From the NCBI GenBank assembly GCA_947451425.1, contig CANGAC010000004.1:1-42101 (forward strand): 42,101 nt of DNA. Reading direction: 5' to 3'. The notes under the pieces were generated by a model. That model worked only from the letters and a program-made list of their open reading frames with translations, had not been told where the DNA came from and did not search any database. A program made the position numbers and the translations under genes. This DNA is from Bacteriovoracaceae bacterium. GTDB lineage: Bacteria; Bdellovibrionota; Bacteriovoracia; Bacteriovoracales; Bacteriovoracaceae. Below are positions 1-8,385 of this stretch, one piece after another; positions within the stretch are counted from its first letter, which is position 1; each line of letters opens with the position of its first letter.

Positions 1-2
1 AA

Positions 3-1073
3 GTCGATATTTCCATTTACATGATCCGCGCCGGACTTCTTCTCGGGCAGAAGAATTTCAACTTCGTGAAGTCCGAACTCATCGAAGAACTCGAAGATGA
101 GATCCTCCAGAAGATCGTTCAGTACTACTCAGATCCGGAAGAGATGAATCCGGATATCCTCGTCCTCGATTTTGAAGAGGAAAAACTCGCGGATGTTCGT
201 CCCGCCCTTCTCACTTTCGGTGAGATGAAGGTCATGGGTCTCAATAAGAAATTCTATCCGCTGATTGAAATGTGCAGAAAACACGCTGAAGAAAGCCAGC
301 GAGTGAGAATCGCCAACGCCGATTCCGTCTACATGGGACTTCATAAACTGAAAGATCTCCTCGGCCTGAAAGAGCGGCCTCGCGTTCTCGAATGCTATGA
401 TGTCGCCATCTGGCAGGGTCAATCACCAACAGCATCGCAGATTGTTTTCGAGGAAGGAAAAGCGAACAAGAGAAAGTACCGCTACTATCATCTCGAGACG
501 CGGCCCGAGGGAAATAATGACTTTGCGATGATGAGAGAAGTGATTTCGCGCAGACTTGATAACGGAGATTTGCCGGACGTCTTAGTGATCGACGGTGGGA
601 TTGCCCAGGTGAATACGGTCTGCGCAGTCCTGCGTGAGATGAGCGTGGAACTTCCGGTGGTGGGAATCGCGAAATCCAAAGATCTCACGAGTGGGGATTT
701 GAGTGCGACGGAAGTTGTGCGCTCGGAAGAGAGACTCATCATTCCCGGAAGAAGTAACCCTTACATTCTCCAGAAGTGCCCGCCACTTTTCAAAGTGATT
801 GTTTCGATGAGAGATGAAGCGCACCGGTTCTCGCGGAAACTCCATCATAAAGCTGAGTCGAAGCGCATTCTTTCCACCTGGCTCGATGAAGTGAAAGGTC
901 TCGGTGAAGAAGGGAAGAAGAAAGTCCTCACCCAATTATCCATGACCCAGGAAGAGCTCAAAGACTTCACTGTGCCCGATATTGTGAATTATTTCGGGCT
1001 AAAAAATGCGCAGGCAAAGGCCCTCTGGGACCACCTTCACAGTGATTCACAGGACTTAGGGAATCCGCCTTAA
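3..1073 (+). CDS. uvrC: Excinuclease ABC subunit C, C-terminal part (5' truncated by window edge)
   Basis: Frame open from base 3 (VDISIYMIRAGLLLGQ...); UvrC C-terminal nuclease motifs VLECYDVAIWQGQSPTASQIVFEEG, LPDVLVIDGGIAQVN, HRFSRKLHHK. Confidence 0.95.
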   Translation, partial: VDISIYMIRAGLLLGQKNFNFVKSELIEELEDEILQKIVQYYSDPEEMNPDILVLDFEEEKLADVRPALLTFGEMKVMGLNKKFYPLIEMCRKHAEESQRVRIANADSVYMGLHKLKDLLGLKERPRVLECYDVAIWQGQSPTASQIVFEEGKANKRKYRYYHLETRPEGNNDFAMMREVISRRLDNGDLPDVLVIDGGIAQVNTVCAVLREMSVELPVVGIAKSKDLTSGDLSATEVVRSEERLIIPGRSNPYILQKCPPLFKVIVSMRDEAHRFSRKLHHKAESKRILSTWLDEVKGLGEEGKKKVLTQLSMTQEELKDFTVPDIVNYFGLKNAQAKALWDHLHSDSQDLGNPP

Positions 1074-1096
1074 AGATTCATGGTATCCTCCGATAC
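1071..1096 (+). promoter_or_regulatory. Candidate sigma-28 (FliA)-type promoter for the HELGH gene
   Basis: TAAAGATT (1071-1078), 10 nt, TCCGATAC (1089-1096) against consensus TAAAGTTT-N11-GCCGATAA. Confidence 0.45.
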
Positions 1097-1114
1097 GTAT
1101 CTGAGGAGTTTCCT

Positions 1115-2494
1115 ATGAAATACCTGCTCCCTTTGTTCTTCTCGACAAGCTTGTTTGCCCAGACTGTTCCTGATGCCATCCGGATCATCAGTCAGGGTGT
1201 TTCTGCTTCGGCCTCTGAATGTCCTTCGCTCGTGAGTTGTTCGCAGCAGTTCATCGGAAGCGACCGTAAGAATCCTCCGGCGATCTGTAACAGTAATACA
1301 AATAATCCGGAAGCCTTCCTTGCCCGTTATCCCGATGGAACAGTCGTAGTGAACCAGGCCGCCGTTGATGAGGCCATGAACTACCGCGAAGACGATGAAG
1401 CAGCAGGAAGCAGCGGAAGAAGGCAACCCGCCGGCAACCGCAGAACTCCTCCCCGGTCGAGACGGGGAACTGATCCGGAACTCAATCGCATGATCTCGAA
1501 TGTCTCGACGAATCCCTCGGTCATTCAGAGTATGAACGCTTCGCTTGATCTTCTGAAAGCGCAGCTGCGTGAACAGGTTTCCCAGGGAGTTCCTCCGGAA
1601 CAGCAGAGTGCCCAGCAGCGATTCCTTCTGAATAAGCTCGACCGTCTTCAGGTGACATTTGAATTCGGCGAAGAGTGCCAGCAGTTTCCGTTCAACGCCA
1701 GTTACAGTGGCGTGCTCAACACGCTCAACATGTGCCCGCTTCTCACGAACCTTGCTCCGGCCTCTTATCTGCCGCTTCTCGCTCATGAACTTGGCCATAT
1801 GATCGACCCTTGTTCGTTCTTTGATAATCACCGCTTTAATCCGGAGATCGCTGCTCTTTCAAACAACGAAAACGCACAGAAGGCTTCGCTCACGACTAAG
1901 ATCAATCGCTGTCTTACTGATGTCACTCCTGCGGAAAAGCGCAGGTTCACGGAATGGGCGACTTCACCTTCCCGCATGGCGAACCAGGGACTCACGATCT
2001 ATCGCCACGAGCCTGATACGGGGGGAAACCGCGAGATCGTGGAAAAACTCCAGCGCTGCGGAGTCGTCCAGGCACCGGAGAATCCGGCACCACTTACTTA
2101 TGAAGGCACTCCGTATCTTCCGATTCTCTCCTGTGTATCCCAGAATTATTCAGTGTCACATGGGGCGATTGCTGCTGGTACAAGAATCAGCAGCGCGACC
2201 TGCAACCGTGAAACGAAAATGGCCGAGACCATCGCCGATTACGTTTCATCGACTCTGACGGCAAGAATTCTGAACCGCAATCCGGCAGCGATCCCTTCAA
2301 ATCGGGGAGTCCATCTTCCGAATTTCTTTTCCAGTGTGGTTTGCGGTAACGACAACGATCCGATGTACTTGACGGGTGAAGAGCGGATGAATCTTTTTCT
2401 TAATCCCGCGGTAACTCAGACTGCTGTCGGATGTGATCCAGCGGGACTCCGTCCAGTGTGTCCACTGCCTGCGTCTTTAACGGGCGATCAATAA
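1115..2494 (+). CDS. Secreted protein with HELGH zinc-metallopeptidase-like motif
   Basis: Signal peptide MKYLLPLFFSTSLFAQ; YLPLLAHELGHMIDPC (HExxH) plus downstream AETIADY (ExxAD-type third-ligand candidate); SD TGAGGAG upstream. Confidence 0.7.
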   Translation: MKYLLPLFFSTSLFAQTVPDAIRIISQGVSASASECPSLVSCSQQFIGSDRKNPPAICNSNTNNPEAFLARYPDGTVVVNQAAVDEAMNYREDDEAAGSSGRRQPAGNRRTPPRSRRGTDPELNRMISNVSTNPSVIQSMNASLDLLKAQLREQVSQGVPPEQQSAQQRFLLNKLDRLQVTFEFGEECQQFPFNASYSGVLNTLNMCPLLTNLAPASYLPLLAHELGHMIDPCSFFDNHRFNPEIAALSNNENAQKASLTTKINRCLTDVTPAEKRRFTEWATSPSRMANQGLTIYRHEPDTGGNREIVEKLQRCGVVQAPENPAPLTYEGTPYLPILSCVSQNYSVSHGAIAAGTRISSATCNRETKMAETIADYVSSTLTARILNRNPAAIPSNRGVHLPNFFSSVVCGNDNDPMYLTGEERMNLFLNPAVTQTAVGCDPAGLRPVCPLPASLTGDQ

Positions 2495-2514
2495 AAAGGT
2501 AATTTGGGTGGAAA

Positions 2515-2540
2515 GGAGAGATGATGTGAATCATCTCTCC
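2515..2540. terminator. Perfect 11-bp hairpin between convergent genes
   Basis: GGAGAGATGAT-gtga-ATCATCTCTCC; no long T-tract on either strand. Confidence 0.5.
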
Positions 2541-2555
2541 TGAAAAAGAGAAAGA

Positions 2556-2765
2556 TTAATTGAGGATGTGAATCACTCTGCGATTTCCGCAGCCGCAATC
2601 CATGCAACGTGCAGTTTCCTGCACGAGGAGATTCTTGTAGTCAGGCATGTGAGAAAGAAGAAGCTTCGATCCACAGACTTTACATTCGTCCATCGTCTTT
2701 TTTACCTGCTCAGCTCCGCCGAAGTACTCTTCAAAATTTTCGAACTTAAAATCGATGTCTGACAT
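2556..2765 (-). CDS. Small zinc-ribbon-like protein
   Basis: 69 aa with CKVCG...CMDCGCG cysteine knuckles; SD (AGGAG) upstream. Confidence 0.7.
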   Translation of the reverse strand: MSDIDFKFENFEEYFGGAEQVKKTMDECKVCGSKLLLSHMPDYKNLLVQETARCMDCGCGNRRVIHILN

Positions 2766-2790
2766 TGTGTTCTCCTGTCGTTCACAAGTC

Positions 2791-2818
2791 TTATCGGGAG
2801 AATGAAAGGCTTAATTTA
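2791..2818 (-). promoter_or_regulatory. Candidate sigma-28 (FliA)-type promoter for the zinc-ribbon gene
   Basis: Minus strand TAAATTAA-N12-CCCGATAA; -10 lies 25 nt upstream of the ATG. Confidence 0.45.
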
Positions 2819-2848
2819 AGAGATTTTCCTGCTAGGAAAGTTCGTCCC

Positions 2849-3700
2849 ATGTGTGATAAAAATGCCGCTATGGATGAGCTTTTTAAGCATAAATTATTGA
2901 CCCTGCGGGCACCTCTTGCCCCTAAAACCTTCGCGGAAGCTCTCATCCGTGAGTCTTTTTTCAGTTCTCATTCCGTCCGGCCTGAAACGGTGAAACCACG
3001 TGGCTTCACGGAAAAACAGCAGGTGATTGAATCTCTCGAGCGTTTTGCCAAAGAAAAAACGGAAGAGTCAAAAGAACCGGTGATCAGATTTGATCGTGGA
3101 GAAATTCACCTGAAAGCGGATCCCGTCTGGGACAGCGTCGCTCTTCCTTCGGATAAGACTGCGCTTCTGGCATCACTCTCTCTTGAGAAAGAGAGCCTTG
3201 AAATCCTCTTCCGTGACAAGACTCCAGGGAAAATCCGTGTGATGTTTGTGACGGAGAATCTGCGCTCCTGGGAAGAAGTGAAACCAGAGCTCAAGGGTGG
3301 GATGATTGACGAGCTCCTGGTGGGCTTTCCGGCCAAGACCGCGGAGTTCTTCGAGCGCATGATCCTCGCGATGAAACTGGTTCCTGCGGAAGTCATGGTC
3401 TATCCCATTGAAGACAAGGCCGGAACAGATCTGTCTTCTGAAGTGGTGAAGATCGCTCTTTATCTGGGGGCCGAACTCGTCGTCACTCTCGGCGCCAAGG
3501 CCACGCAGAAAATACTCAAGTCAAATGATCGGTTAACTGTCATTCATGGCCAGTTCTTTGAGAGAAAAGTCGAAGGTGCCGGAAGCCTTCAGATTGTTCC
3601 CCTTTTCCATCCCTCTATCTTAGAGACCAACCTCAACATGAAAAAAACTGCCTGGGCCGACATGCAGAAAATCATGAAGCACCTGAAAAAAATTCCGTAA
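2849..3700 (+). CDS. Uracil-DNA-glycosylase-superfamily-like protein with degenerate motif A (ORF open from 2765)
   Basis: C-terminal half resembles family 4/5 UDG: LVVTLGAKATQKIL...IVPLFHPSILETNLNMKKTAWADMQKI; no GEAPG and no Fe-S cysteines. Confidence 0.6.
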   Translation: MCDKNAAMDELFKHKLLTLRAPLAPKTFAEALIRESFFSSHSVRPETVKPRGFTEKQQVIESLERFAKEKTEESKEPVIRFDRGEIHLKADPVWDSVALPSDKTALLASLSLEKESLEILFRDKTPGKIRVMFVTENLRSWEEVKPELKGGMIDELLVGFPAKTAEFFERMILAMKLVPAEVMVYPIEDKAGTDLSSEVVKIALYLGAELVVTLGAKATQKILKSNDRLTVIHGQFFERKVEGAGSLQIVPLFHPSILETNLNMKKTAWADMQKIMKHLKKIP

Positions 3701-3766
3701 ACAGCGGGTATTTCAGGGTAAGATGTTGGTGGGTCAACCTTCTCATTTCCAGGGATTCGGGAATAG

Positions 3767-4909
3767 ATGCATAAGACAGGATGTTTTCTTTTCTCATTTC
3801 TTTGGGCAACGACCTCGCTTGCCAGCGTACCTACGGTCAAAGTTCTCATCGCAAAATCACTGAAACAAGTTGTTCTGGAAGGTACTGATCTTCAGAAAAC
3901 GATTCATACGCAGAAGCGCTCAGAAAGTTATCTGGGGAGAAAATCCATCTCCTTTAACTGCGCTCCCGGCAGGGCCCACTCCCTGAAACTTCCGCGAAAT
4001 CCTATTCTCGTGGCTTCGTTAAAATCACCGACGGGACTCATCTCGTGGGGGAAAAATAAGTATCAGGGTGAGCTTCAGCTTCTGGCCACCCCGGGTGCTG
4101 AGTCCTGCGATCTCGTGAATGACATTCCTCTTGAAGCTTACTTAAGAACATTATTATCCAAAGAAATGAACGGTACCTGGCCCCTCGAGGCGCTCAAAGC
4201 TCAGGCGGTGGCGGCACGGACGTATGCCTATGATCGTCTTCTGAAATCCCATGGAATCATGGATGAGAAGAAATTGTATCATCTGGAATCGTCCGAAAGA
4301 GACCAGGTTTCTGGTTCGTTTTTTGATATGACAGAAAAAACCCTTCGCGCTTCGAGAGAAACCGAAGGGGAAGTTCTGGTCGGGCCTTCCGGTCGTATTT
4401 CTCCGGCCTTCTTCCATTCAAAATGCGGTGGTAAAACCCTGCGCCCGGATCAGGTCTGGGGCGGAGTGGAAGAAGGTTACAGGTCTGTGAATTGTACGTT
4501 CTGCCAGAAGACCGGAATGAAAGACTGGCAACAGAAACTGAAGCCCATGAAGTTAACCGGAATGATCGATCAGGTTTTAAAGCGCTACTACTCTGAGGCC
4601 CTCGATTCGAAAAATATCAAACTTATGCCGGACACTCTTCACAATTCTGAGATCCGTTTGTACGCCGGCGACCGGCTTCACATCGTAAAGAAATCCTATC
4701 TCCGGAACATGGCCGGCCGGGAAACTCTTCCGTCGAATTACTTTGTGATGAACCAGAAAGACGGCGAGATTACGGTGGAAGGACAGGGCTATGGTCACGG
4801 CGTCGGTCTTTGCCAGCTGGGTGCGCTTGAACTCGCCAAGCGTGGATATGATTATCACCAGATTCTTTCTTTCTACTTTCCCCGTCACCGGATGAAGAAA
4901 GTCTACTGA
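3767..4909 (+). CDS. SpoIID/LytB-domain protein (lytic transglycosylase-like)
   Basis: IPLEAYLRTLLSKEMNGTWPLEALKAQAVAARTYAYDR; C-terminal GQGYGHGVGLCQLGALELAKRGYDYHQILSFYF. Confidence 0.92.
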   Translation: MHKTGCFLFSFLWATTSLASVPTVKVLIAKSLKQVVLEGTDLQKTIHTQKRSESYLGRKSISFNCAPGRAHSLKLPRNPILVASLKSPTGLISWGKNKYQGELQLLATPGAESCDLVNDIPLEAYLRTLLSKEMNGTWPLEALKAQAVAARTYAYDRLLKSHGIMDEKKLYHLESSERDQVSGSFFDMTEKTLRASRETEGEVLVGPSGRISPAFFHSKCGGKTLRPDQVWGGVEEGYRSVNCTFCQKTGMKDWQQKLKPMKLTGMIDQVLKRYYSEALDSKNIKLMPDTLHNSEIRLYAGDRLHIVKKSYLRNMAGRETLPSNYFVMNQKDGEITVEGQGYGHGVGLCQLGALELAKRGYDYHQILSFYFPRHRMKKVY

Positions 4910-4910
4910 C

Positions 4911-5627
4911 ATGAAGTTTCTCCTTCTCTCCCTGCTCATCTCTTCTTCGAGCTTTGCCAAGGTGGTCCTGATAGATCCGGGCCATGGTGGGGATGAAGTC
5001 GGTGCGGTGGGGTACCTTGACTCAAAGAAAACCAGACGCGTTTACGAAAAAGACCTCTCTCTTCGTCTCGCGAAAAAAGTGAAAGAGGAACTTTCGAAAA
5101 CAACGACGACCTATCTCACGCGGAGCCTTGATCGCCAGGTGAGTCTGCAGGAGAGAGCGGACCTCGCGGACATGGTGAAGGCCGATCTTTTCCTTTCCCT
5201 TCACTTCAACTCGTCTCCGAATCCCAAGGGGCACGGCTTCGAACTCTATTACCTCGATAACAATTCCAATGTGGCCGCTTCAAAAGTTGAGCGCTCCGAG
5301 AACCTGAACTTAAAAGGTGAAGAGCTCATCGTGAACCAGATTCTGGTGGATCTCGTGGTTCAGCAGACGGTGTCGCACTCGAAGGAACTCGCGGCAAAGG
5401 TGCATGAGAAGATCAGACACATCGTGGGAACGCACAAGGTGATTGATCGCGGGATCAAACCAGGTCTCTTTTACGTCCTCGCTCTTTCCAAGCGCCCTGG
5501 GCTTCTGGTGGAAGCAGGTTTCGTTTCTAATCCCGGTGAGCTCCATATCATCAACCAGGAAAAATATCTGACGGATCTCGCGAAGGGGATTGCGGCGGGT
5601 GTGCAGAGTTACTTAGATAAAAAATAA
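4911..5627 (+). CDS. N-acetylmuramoyl-L-alanine amidase (Amidase_3, AmiA/B/C-like)
   Basis: VVLIDPGHGGDEVGAVG, LFLSLHFNSSPNPKGHGFELYYL, LLVEAGFVSNPGE; signal peptide MKFLLLSLLISSSSFA. Confidence 0.93.
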   Translation: MKFLLLSLLISSSSFAKVVLIDPGHGGDEVGAVGYLDSKKTRRVYEKDLSLRLAKKVKEELSKTTTTYLTRSLDRQVSLQERADLADMVKADLFLSLHFNSSPNPKGHGFELYYLDNNSNVAASKVERSENLNLKGEELIVNQILVDLVVQQTVSHSKELAAKVHEKIRHIVGTHKVIDRGIKPGLFYVLALSKRPGLLVEAGFVSNPGELHIINQEKYLTDLAKGIAAGVQSYLDKK

Positions 5628-5646
5628 GAGCTCCTTTCGGAGCTCT
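5627..5646. terminator. Intrinsic terminator, probably bidirectional
   Basis: AGAGCTCC-tttc-GGAGCTCT; U-rich tail on minus strand (tattttttat), CACTTTT on plus. Confidence 0.75.
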
Positions 5647-5673
5647 CACTTTTAAAAAAATTAGTTTTAGAAA

Positions 5674-6207
5674 TTAACGGCAGTAAGAGAAACGGGCACC
5701 AGCTGAGTTGCCGTAATCCATCATACGGAAGCGAATGAGAGTTCCATCGCCGGCAGGCATGATCGCGTTCATCTGCTTAAATCCGCAGTTCGTGTATGGG
5801 AAAAGTGAAATTCCCGAAACTTGCTGCTGGGCCTGAGACATCATGCTTCTTGGACAGAGGTAGGCTTCGAAAACTGCACCTTGTGGAGTTCCACCGATAG
5901 CCGCAACGTCACCAAACGAAGTCACACCAACATAGATATCACCCTGAGCTATAACTGTGCTCACAGGGGCCTGAGTCGTTACACGGATACGGGCAGTATT
6001 ACCGTAACCACCGATACAAGGGTTTTCGTTAATAACCTGATTCACAGAGAAGCCGTTGTAGCCGATGGAAGATCCGCCGTACTGGCCGACAGTCCCGAGG
6101 GCATTGAAGCCGTAAGCTCCCGTGTTGTTCTTACCGGACTTGTTATCCTTTCCGCACCCGACGAGGGCAAAGAGGATAAGGAAGATAAGAGTGGTCACCG
6201 GTTTCAT
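5674..6207 (-). CDS. Small lipoprotein
   Basis: Start set at MKPVTTLIFLILFALVGCGKDN (lipobox LVGC), downstream of the ORF-track start. Confidence 0.75.
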   Translation of the reverse strand: MKPVTTLIFLILFALVGCGKDNKSGKNNTGAYGFNALGTVGQYGGSSIGYNGFSVNQVINENPCIGGYGNTARIRVTTQAPVSTVIAQGDIYVGVTSFGDVAAIGGTPQGAVFEAYLCPRSMMSQAQQQVSGISLFPYTNCGFKQMNAIMPAGDGTLIRFRMMDYGNSAGARFSYCR

Positions 6208-6241
6208 GAGTTCTCCTTCGTCACAGGACGATTCAAGCTTC

Positions 6242-6270
6242 CTATCGGATCGAAACCCCTCCAAACTTTA
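6242..6270 (-). promoter_or_regulatory. Candidate sigma-28 (FliA)-type promoter for the lipoprotein
   Basis: Minus strand TAAAGTTT-N13-TCCGATAG; perfect -35 octamer, core CCGATA; -10 is 34 nt from the start codon. Confidence 0.4.
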
Positions 6271-6372
6271 GGAAAAAGATTTAGGGACGCTGACTTGATC
6301 AGATCAGGCGACTATCTGGTGTCCATATCTGCCTAGTTTTAAGAGTTTAGAGTTTTGGCTTAAGATAAATAC

Positions 6373-7320
6373 ATGAAAGCATTCTTACAATTATTCAGGC
6401 CACAGGAGTTCCGCCGTCTCTTTAAGAACGAAGATACGCGTTTTATCATGCTCGTGGGCTTTAAGGTTTCCGGCATCTCTTTAGGGATCAGTCTCTTTAT
6501 CTATTACTTTCTGTTTCAGGTGATCCGTCTCAATTATGCTTTCTTCGATGCCCAGGGCTTTCCGGTTCAGGATGAAAGTCTCTTCTTCGATTACATCATG
6601 AAAGAGGCGATGGATAATCTTCCGATTCTTTTCGCCTTTCATATCTTTCTCTTTTTCATCGGGACTTATGTGGGCTGGCTGATTCTCAGGCCTTTCCGCG
6701 TGATCGGAGAGTACTGTGAACACGTCATTGAAAATCCCAACGCAATCTACAAGATCGATGAGTTTTCCAATTACAAACTTCTCACGCGCTTTTCCGAGTT
6801 CTTCTTTGAGTTTCTCCGTGAGGCGAGACGAAAGGGTGAGATCGCGAGCAACAGCATTCCTCCGCAGTACTCACGGATCCACAAGCCCTTGATTGACTGG
6901 ATCTTCCTTCTTCACTTCGGAATTCTTCTCATCATCATTTCCATCTGCAGCTCCGTCTTCATTATTGATAACTCTTCCATTCTCTTTCACGACATGACAG
7001 ACCTCGCGACGAAAACTCTTCCCGATAGTGTCGCGGTCCGGAAGTTCATCACAAACCAGCTGTTCGTTCTCGATGAGCTCGTGTTCATGACGATTACGCT
7101 CACGTCGATTTTTTACATCTTTCTTGGGCTTCACTTATACGGCCAGGTTTCCGGTGCTGCTTTCGGTATCTTTTCCACCATGCGCTCTTTCATGAAGGGA
7201 AACTACTTCAGTCGGGTTCACCTCGTGGGTTATGCCTATATCCGGGACTACACGCGTAAGCTCAACAAATATCTCGATCACCTTGAGAATAATTTGGTGA
7301 AGGACAAGCCGAAAGGTTGA
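6373..7320 (+). CDS. Membrane protein with two TM-TM + HAMP-like segments and no output domain
   Basis: Four hydrophobic segments; post-TM segments LRPFRVIGEYCEHVIENPNAI and FSTMRSFMKGNYFSRVHLVGYAYIRDYTRKLNKYLDHL look HAMP-like. Confidence 0.7.
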   Translation: MKAFLQLFRPQEFRRLFKNEDTRFIMLVGFKVSGISLGISLFIYYFLFQVIRLNYAFFDAQGFPVQDESLFFDYIMKEAMDNLPILFAFHIFLFFIGTYVGWLILRPFRVIGEYCEHVIENPNAIYKIDEFSNYKLLTRFSEFFFEFLREARRKGEIASNSIPPQYSRIHKPLIDWIFLLHFGILLIIISICSSVFIIDNSSILFHDMTDLATKTLPDSVAVRKFITNQLFVLDELVFMTITLTSIFYIFLGLHLYGQVSGAAFGIFSTMRSFMKGNYFSRVHLVGYAYIRDYTRKLNKYLDHLENNLVKDKPKG

Positions 7321-7391
7321 AATCCATCCGGTCAGGCCTTACCATAGTTCTCATTAACTCTAACTGTTTACTCTCTCTATAAAGGACTCGC

Positions 7392-8174
7392 ATGAAAAGT
7401 TTTGTATTCATCCTCGGAGCTCTTCTATTAGCTGCTTCGTGTACCACTTCAAAAGAAGATCTCAAAAAAATCCTGAAAGAAAATCCGGATATCGTTACAG
7501 ACAGTATCAAGGCTAACCCTGCCAAGTTCATCGAAGCACTTAACGAAGCAGTTAAGTCTGCACAGGAAGGCGAAGGGAAGAGACGCGAAGAAGAAGAGAA
7601 GAAGCAGCTTGAAAACTCTTTCAACAATCCTCTTCAGGCCGAACTCCGCTCGGATGAAAACTTCCGCGGTAACAAAGACGCTCAGATTACTCTCGTAGAA
7701 TATTCAGATTTCGAGTGTCCATTCTGCTCACGCGGATTCACAACCGTGATGGAACTCATGAAGAAGTACGAAGGGAAAATCCGCTTTGCTTATAAGCACC
7801 TTCCGCTTTCTTTCCACCCGCAGGCAATGCCAGCTGCTCAGTACTACGAAGCGATCCGCCTCCAGTCTCCTGAGAAAGCATGGCAGTTCCACGATGCAGT
7901 TTATAAGAACCAGCGCGCGCTCCAGAACGGCGAAGGCTTCCTCAAGGCCGAAGCGAAGAAACTTGGTGTTGATATGAACAAGCTTGCTAAAGACGTTAAG
8001 TCTGAAGCCGTCCAGTCACGCATCGATGCTGACATGGCAGAAGCTAGTAAGTTCGGCTTCCAGGGAACTCCAGGCTTCCTTCTTAATGGTGTTCCGGTGA
8101 AAGGAGCTTACCCGGCTTCTCACTTTGACGGCATCATTGAAGAACTCAAGAAGCGCGGAAAGATCACAATCTAA
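7392..8174 (+). CDS. DsbA-family thioredoxin-fold lipoprotein
   Basis: Lipobox LLAASC; DAQITLVEYSDFECPFCSRGFTTV (CPFC active site); FGFQGTPGFLLNGVPVKGAYP. Confidence 0.92.
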   Translation: MKSFVFILGALLLAASCTTSKEDLKKILKENPDIVTDSIKANPAKFIEALNEAVKSAQEGEGKRREEEEKKQLENSFNNPLQAELRSDENFRGNKDAQITLVEYSDFECPFCSRGFTTVMELMKKYEGKIRFAYKHLPLSFHPQAMPAAQYYEAIRLQSPEKAWQFHDAVYKNQRALQNGEGFLKAEAKKLGVDMNKLAKDVKSEAVQSRIDADMAEASKFGFQGTPGFLLNGVPVKGAYPASHFDGIIEELKKRGKITI

Positions 8175-8197
8175 TTCCTTCTTTCAGAATCAAAACG

Positions 8198-8226
8198 AAA
8201 GGCCCGGGTAATTCCGGGCCTTTTTT
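8198..8226 (+). terminator. Intrinsic terminator after the dsbA-like gene
   Basis: aaaggcccgg-gtaatt-ccgggcctttttt. Confidence 0.93.
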
Positions 8227-8328
8227 ATTATGGAATGTGATTTCAGCTAGGCAAACCTTGCCGGTGTCAGGCTCTCCACTCTTCGGGACCTAAACACGGC
8301 AAAAAATACCCTGCCCCTAGGACCTTCC

Positions 8329-8357
8329 TTGCTTCTAACGCCTCATAAAGTTATAAT
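8329..8357 (+). promoter_or_regulatory. Sigma-70-type promoter of the flagellar operon
   Basis: TTGCTT-N17-TATAAT located between the upstream terminator and fliL. Confidence 0.65.
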
Positions 8358-8368
8358 TTTGACAGATA

Positions 8369-8385
8369 TCCCTCAGGATGAGGGA
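8369..8385 (+). promoter_or_regulatory. 5'-leader hairpin with GGA loop
   Basis: TCCCTCA-GGA-TGAGGGA, perfect 7-bp stem. Confidence 0.65.

Noticed and set aside
1070-1831. 253-aa minus-strand ORF
   Set aside because: Antisense to the signal-peptide-bearing 1115-2494 gene; no motif; shadow ORF.
8247-8320. Possible GEMM (c-di-GMP) riboswitch because of GGCAAACC and CCTAAAC
   Set aside because: Order and pairing of conserved blocks do not fit the GEMM-I architecture, and it lies upstream of the likely fliL promoter.
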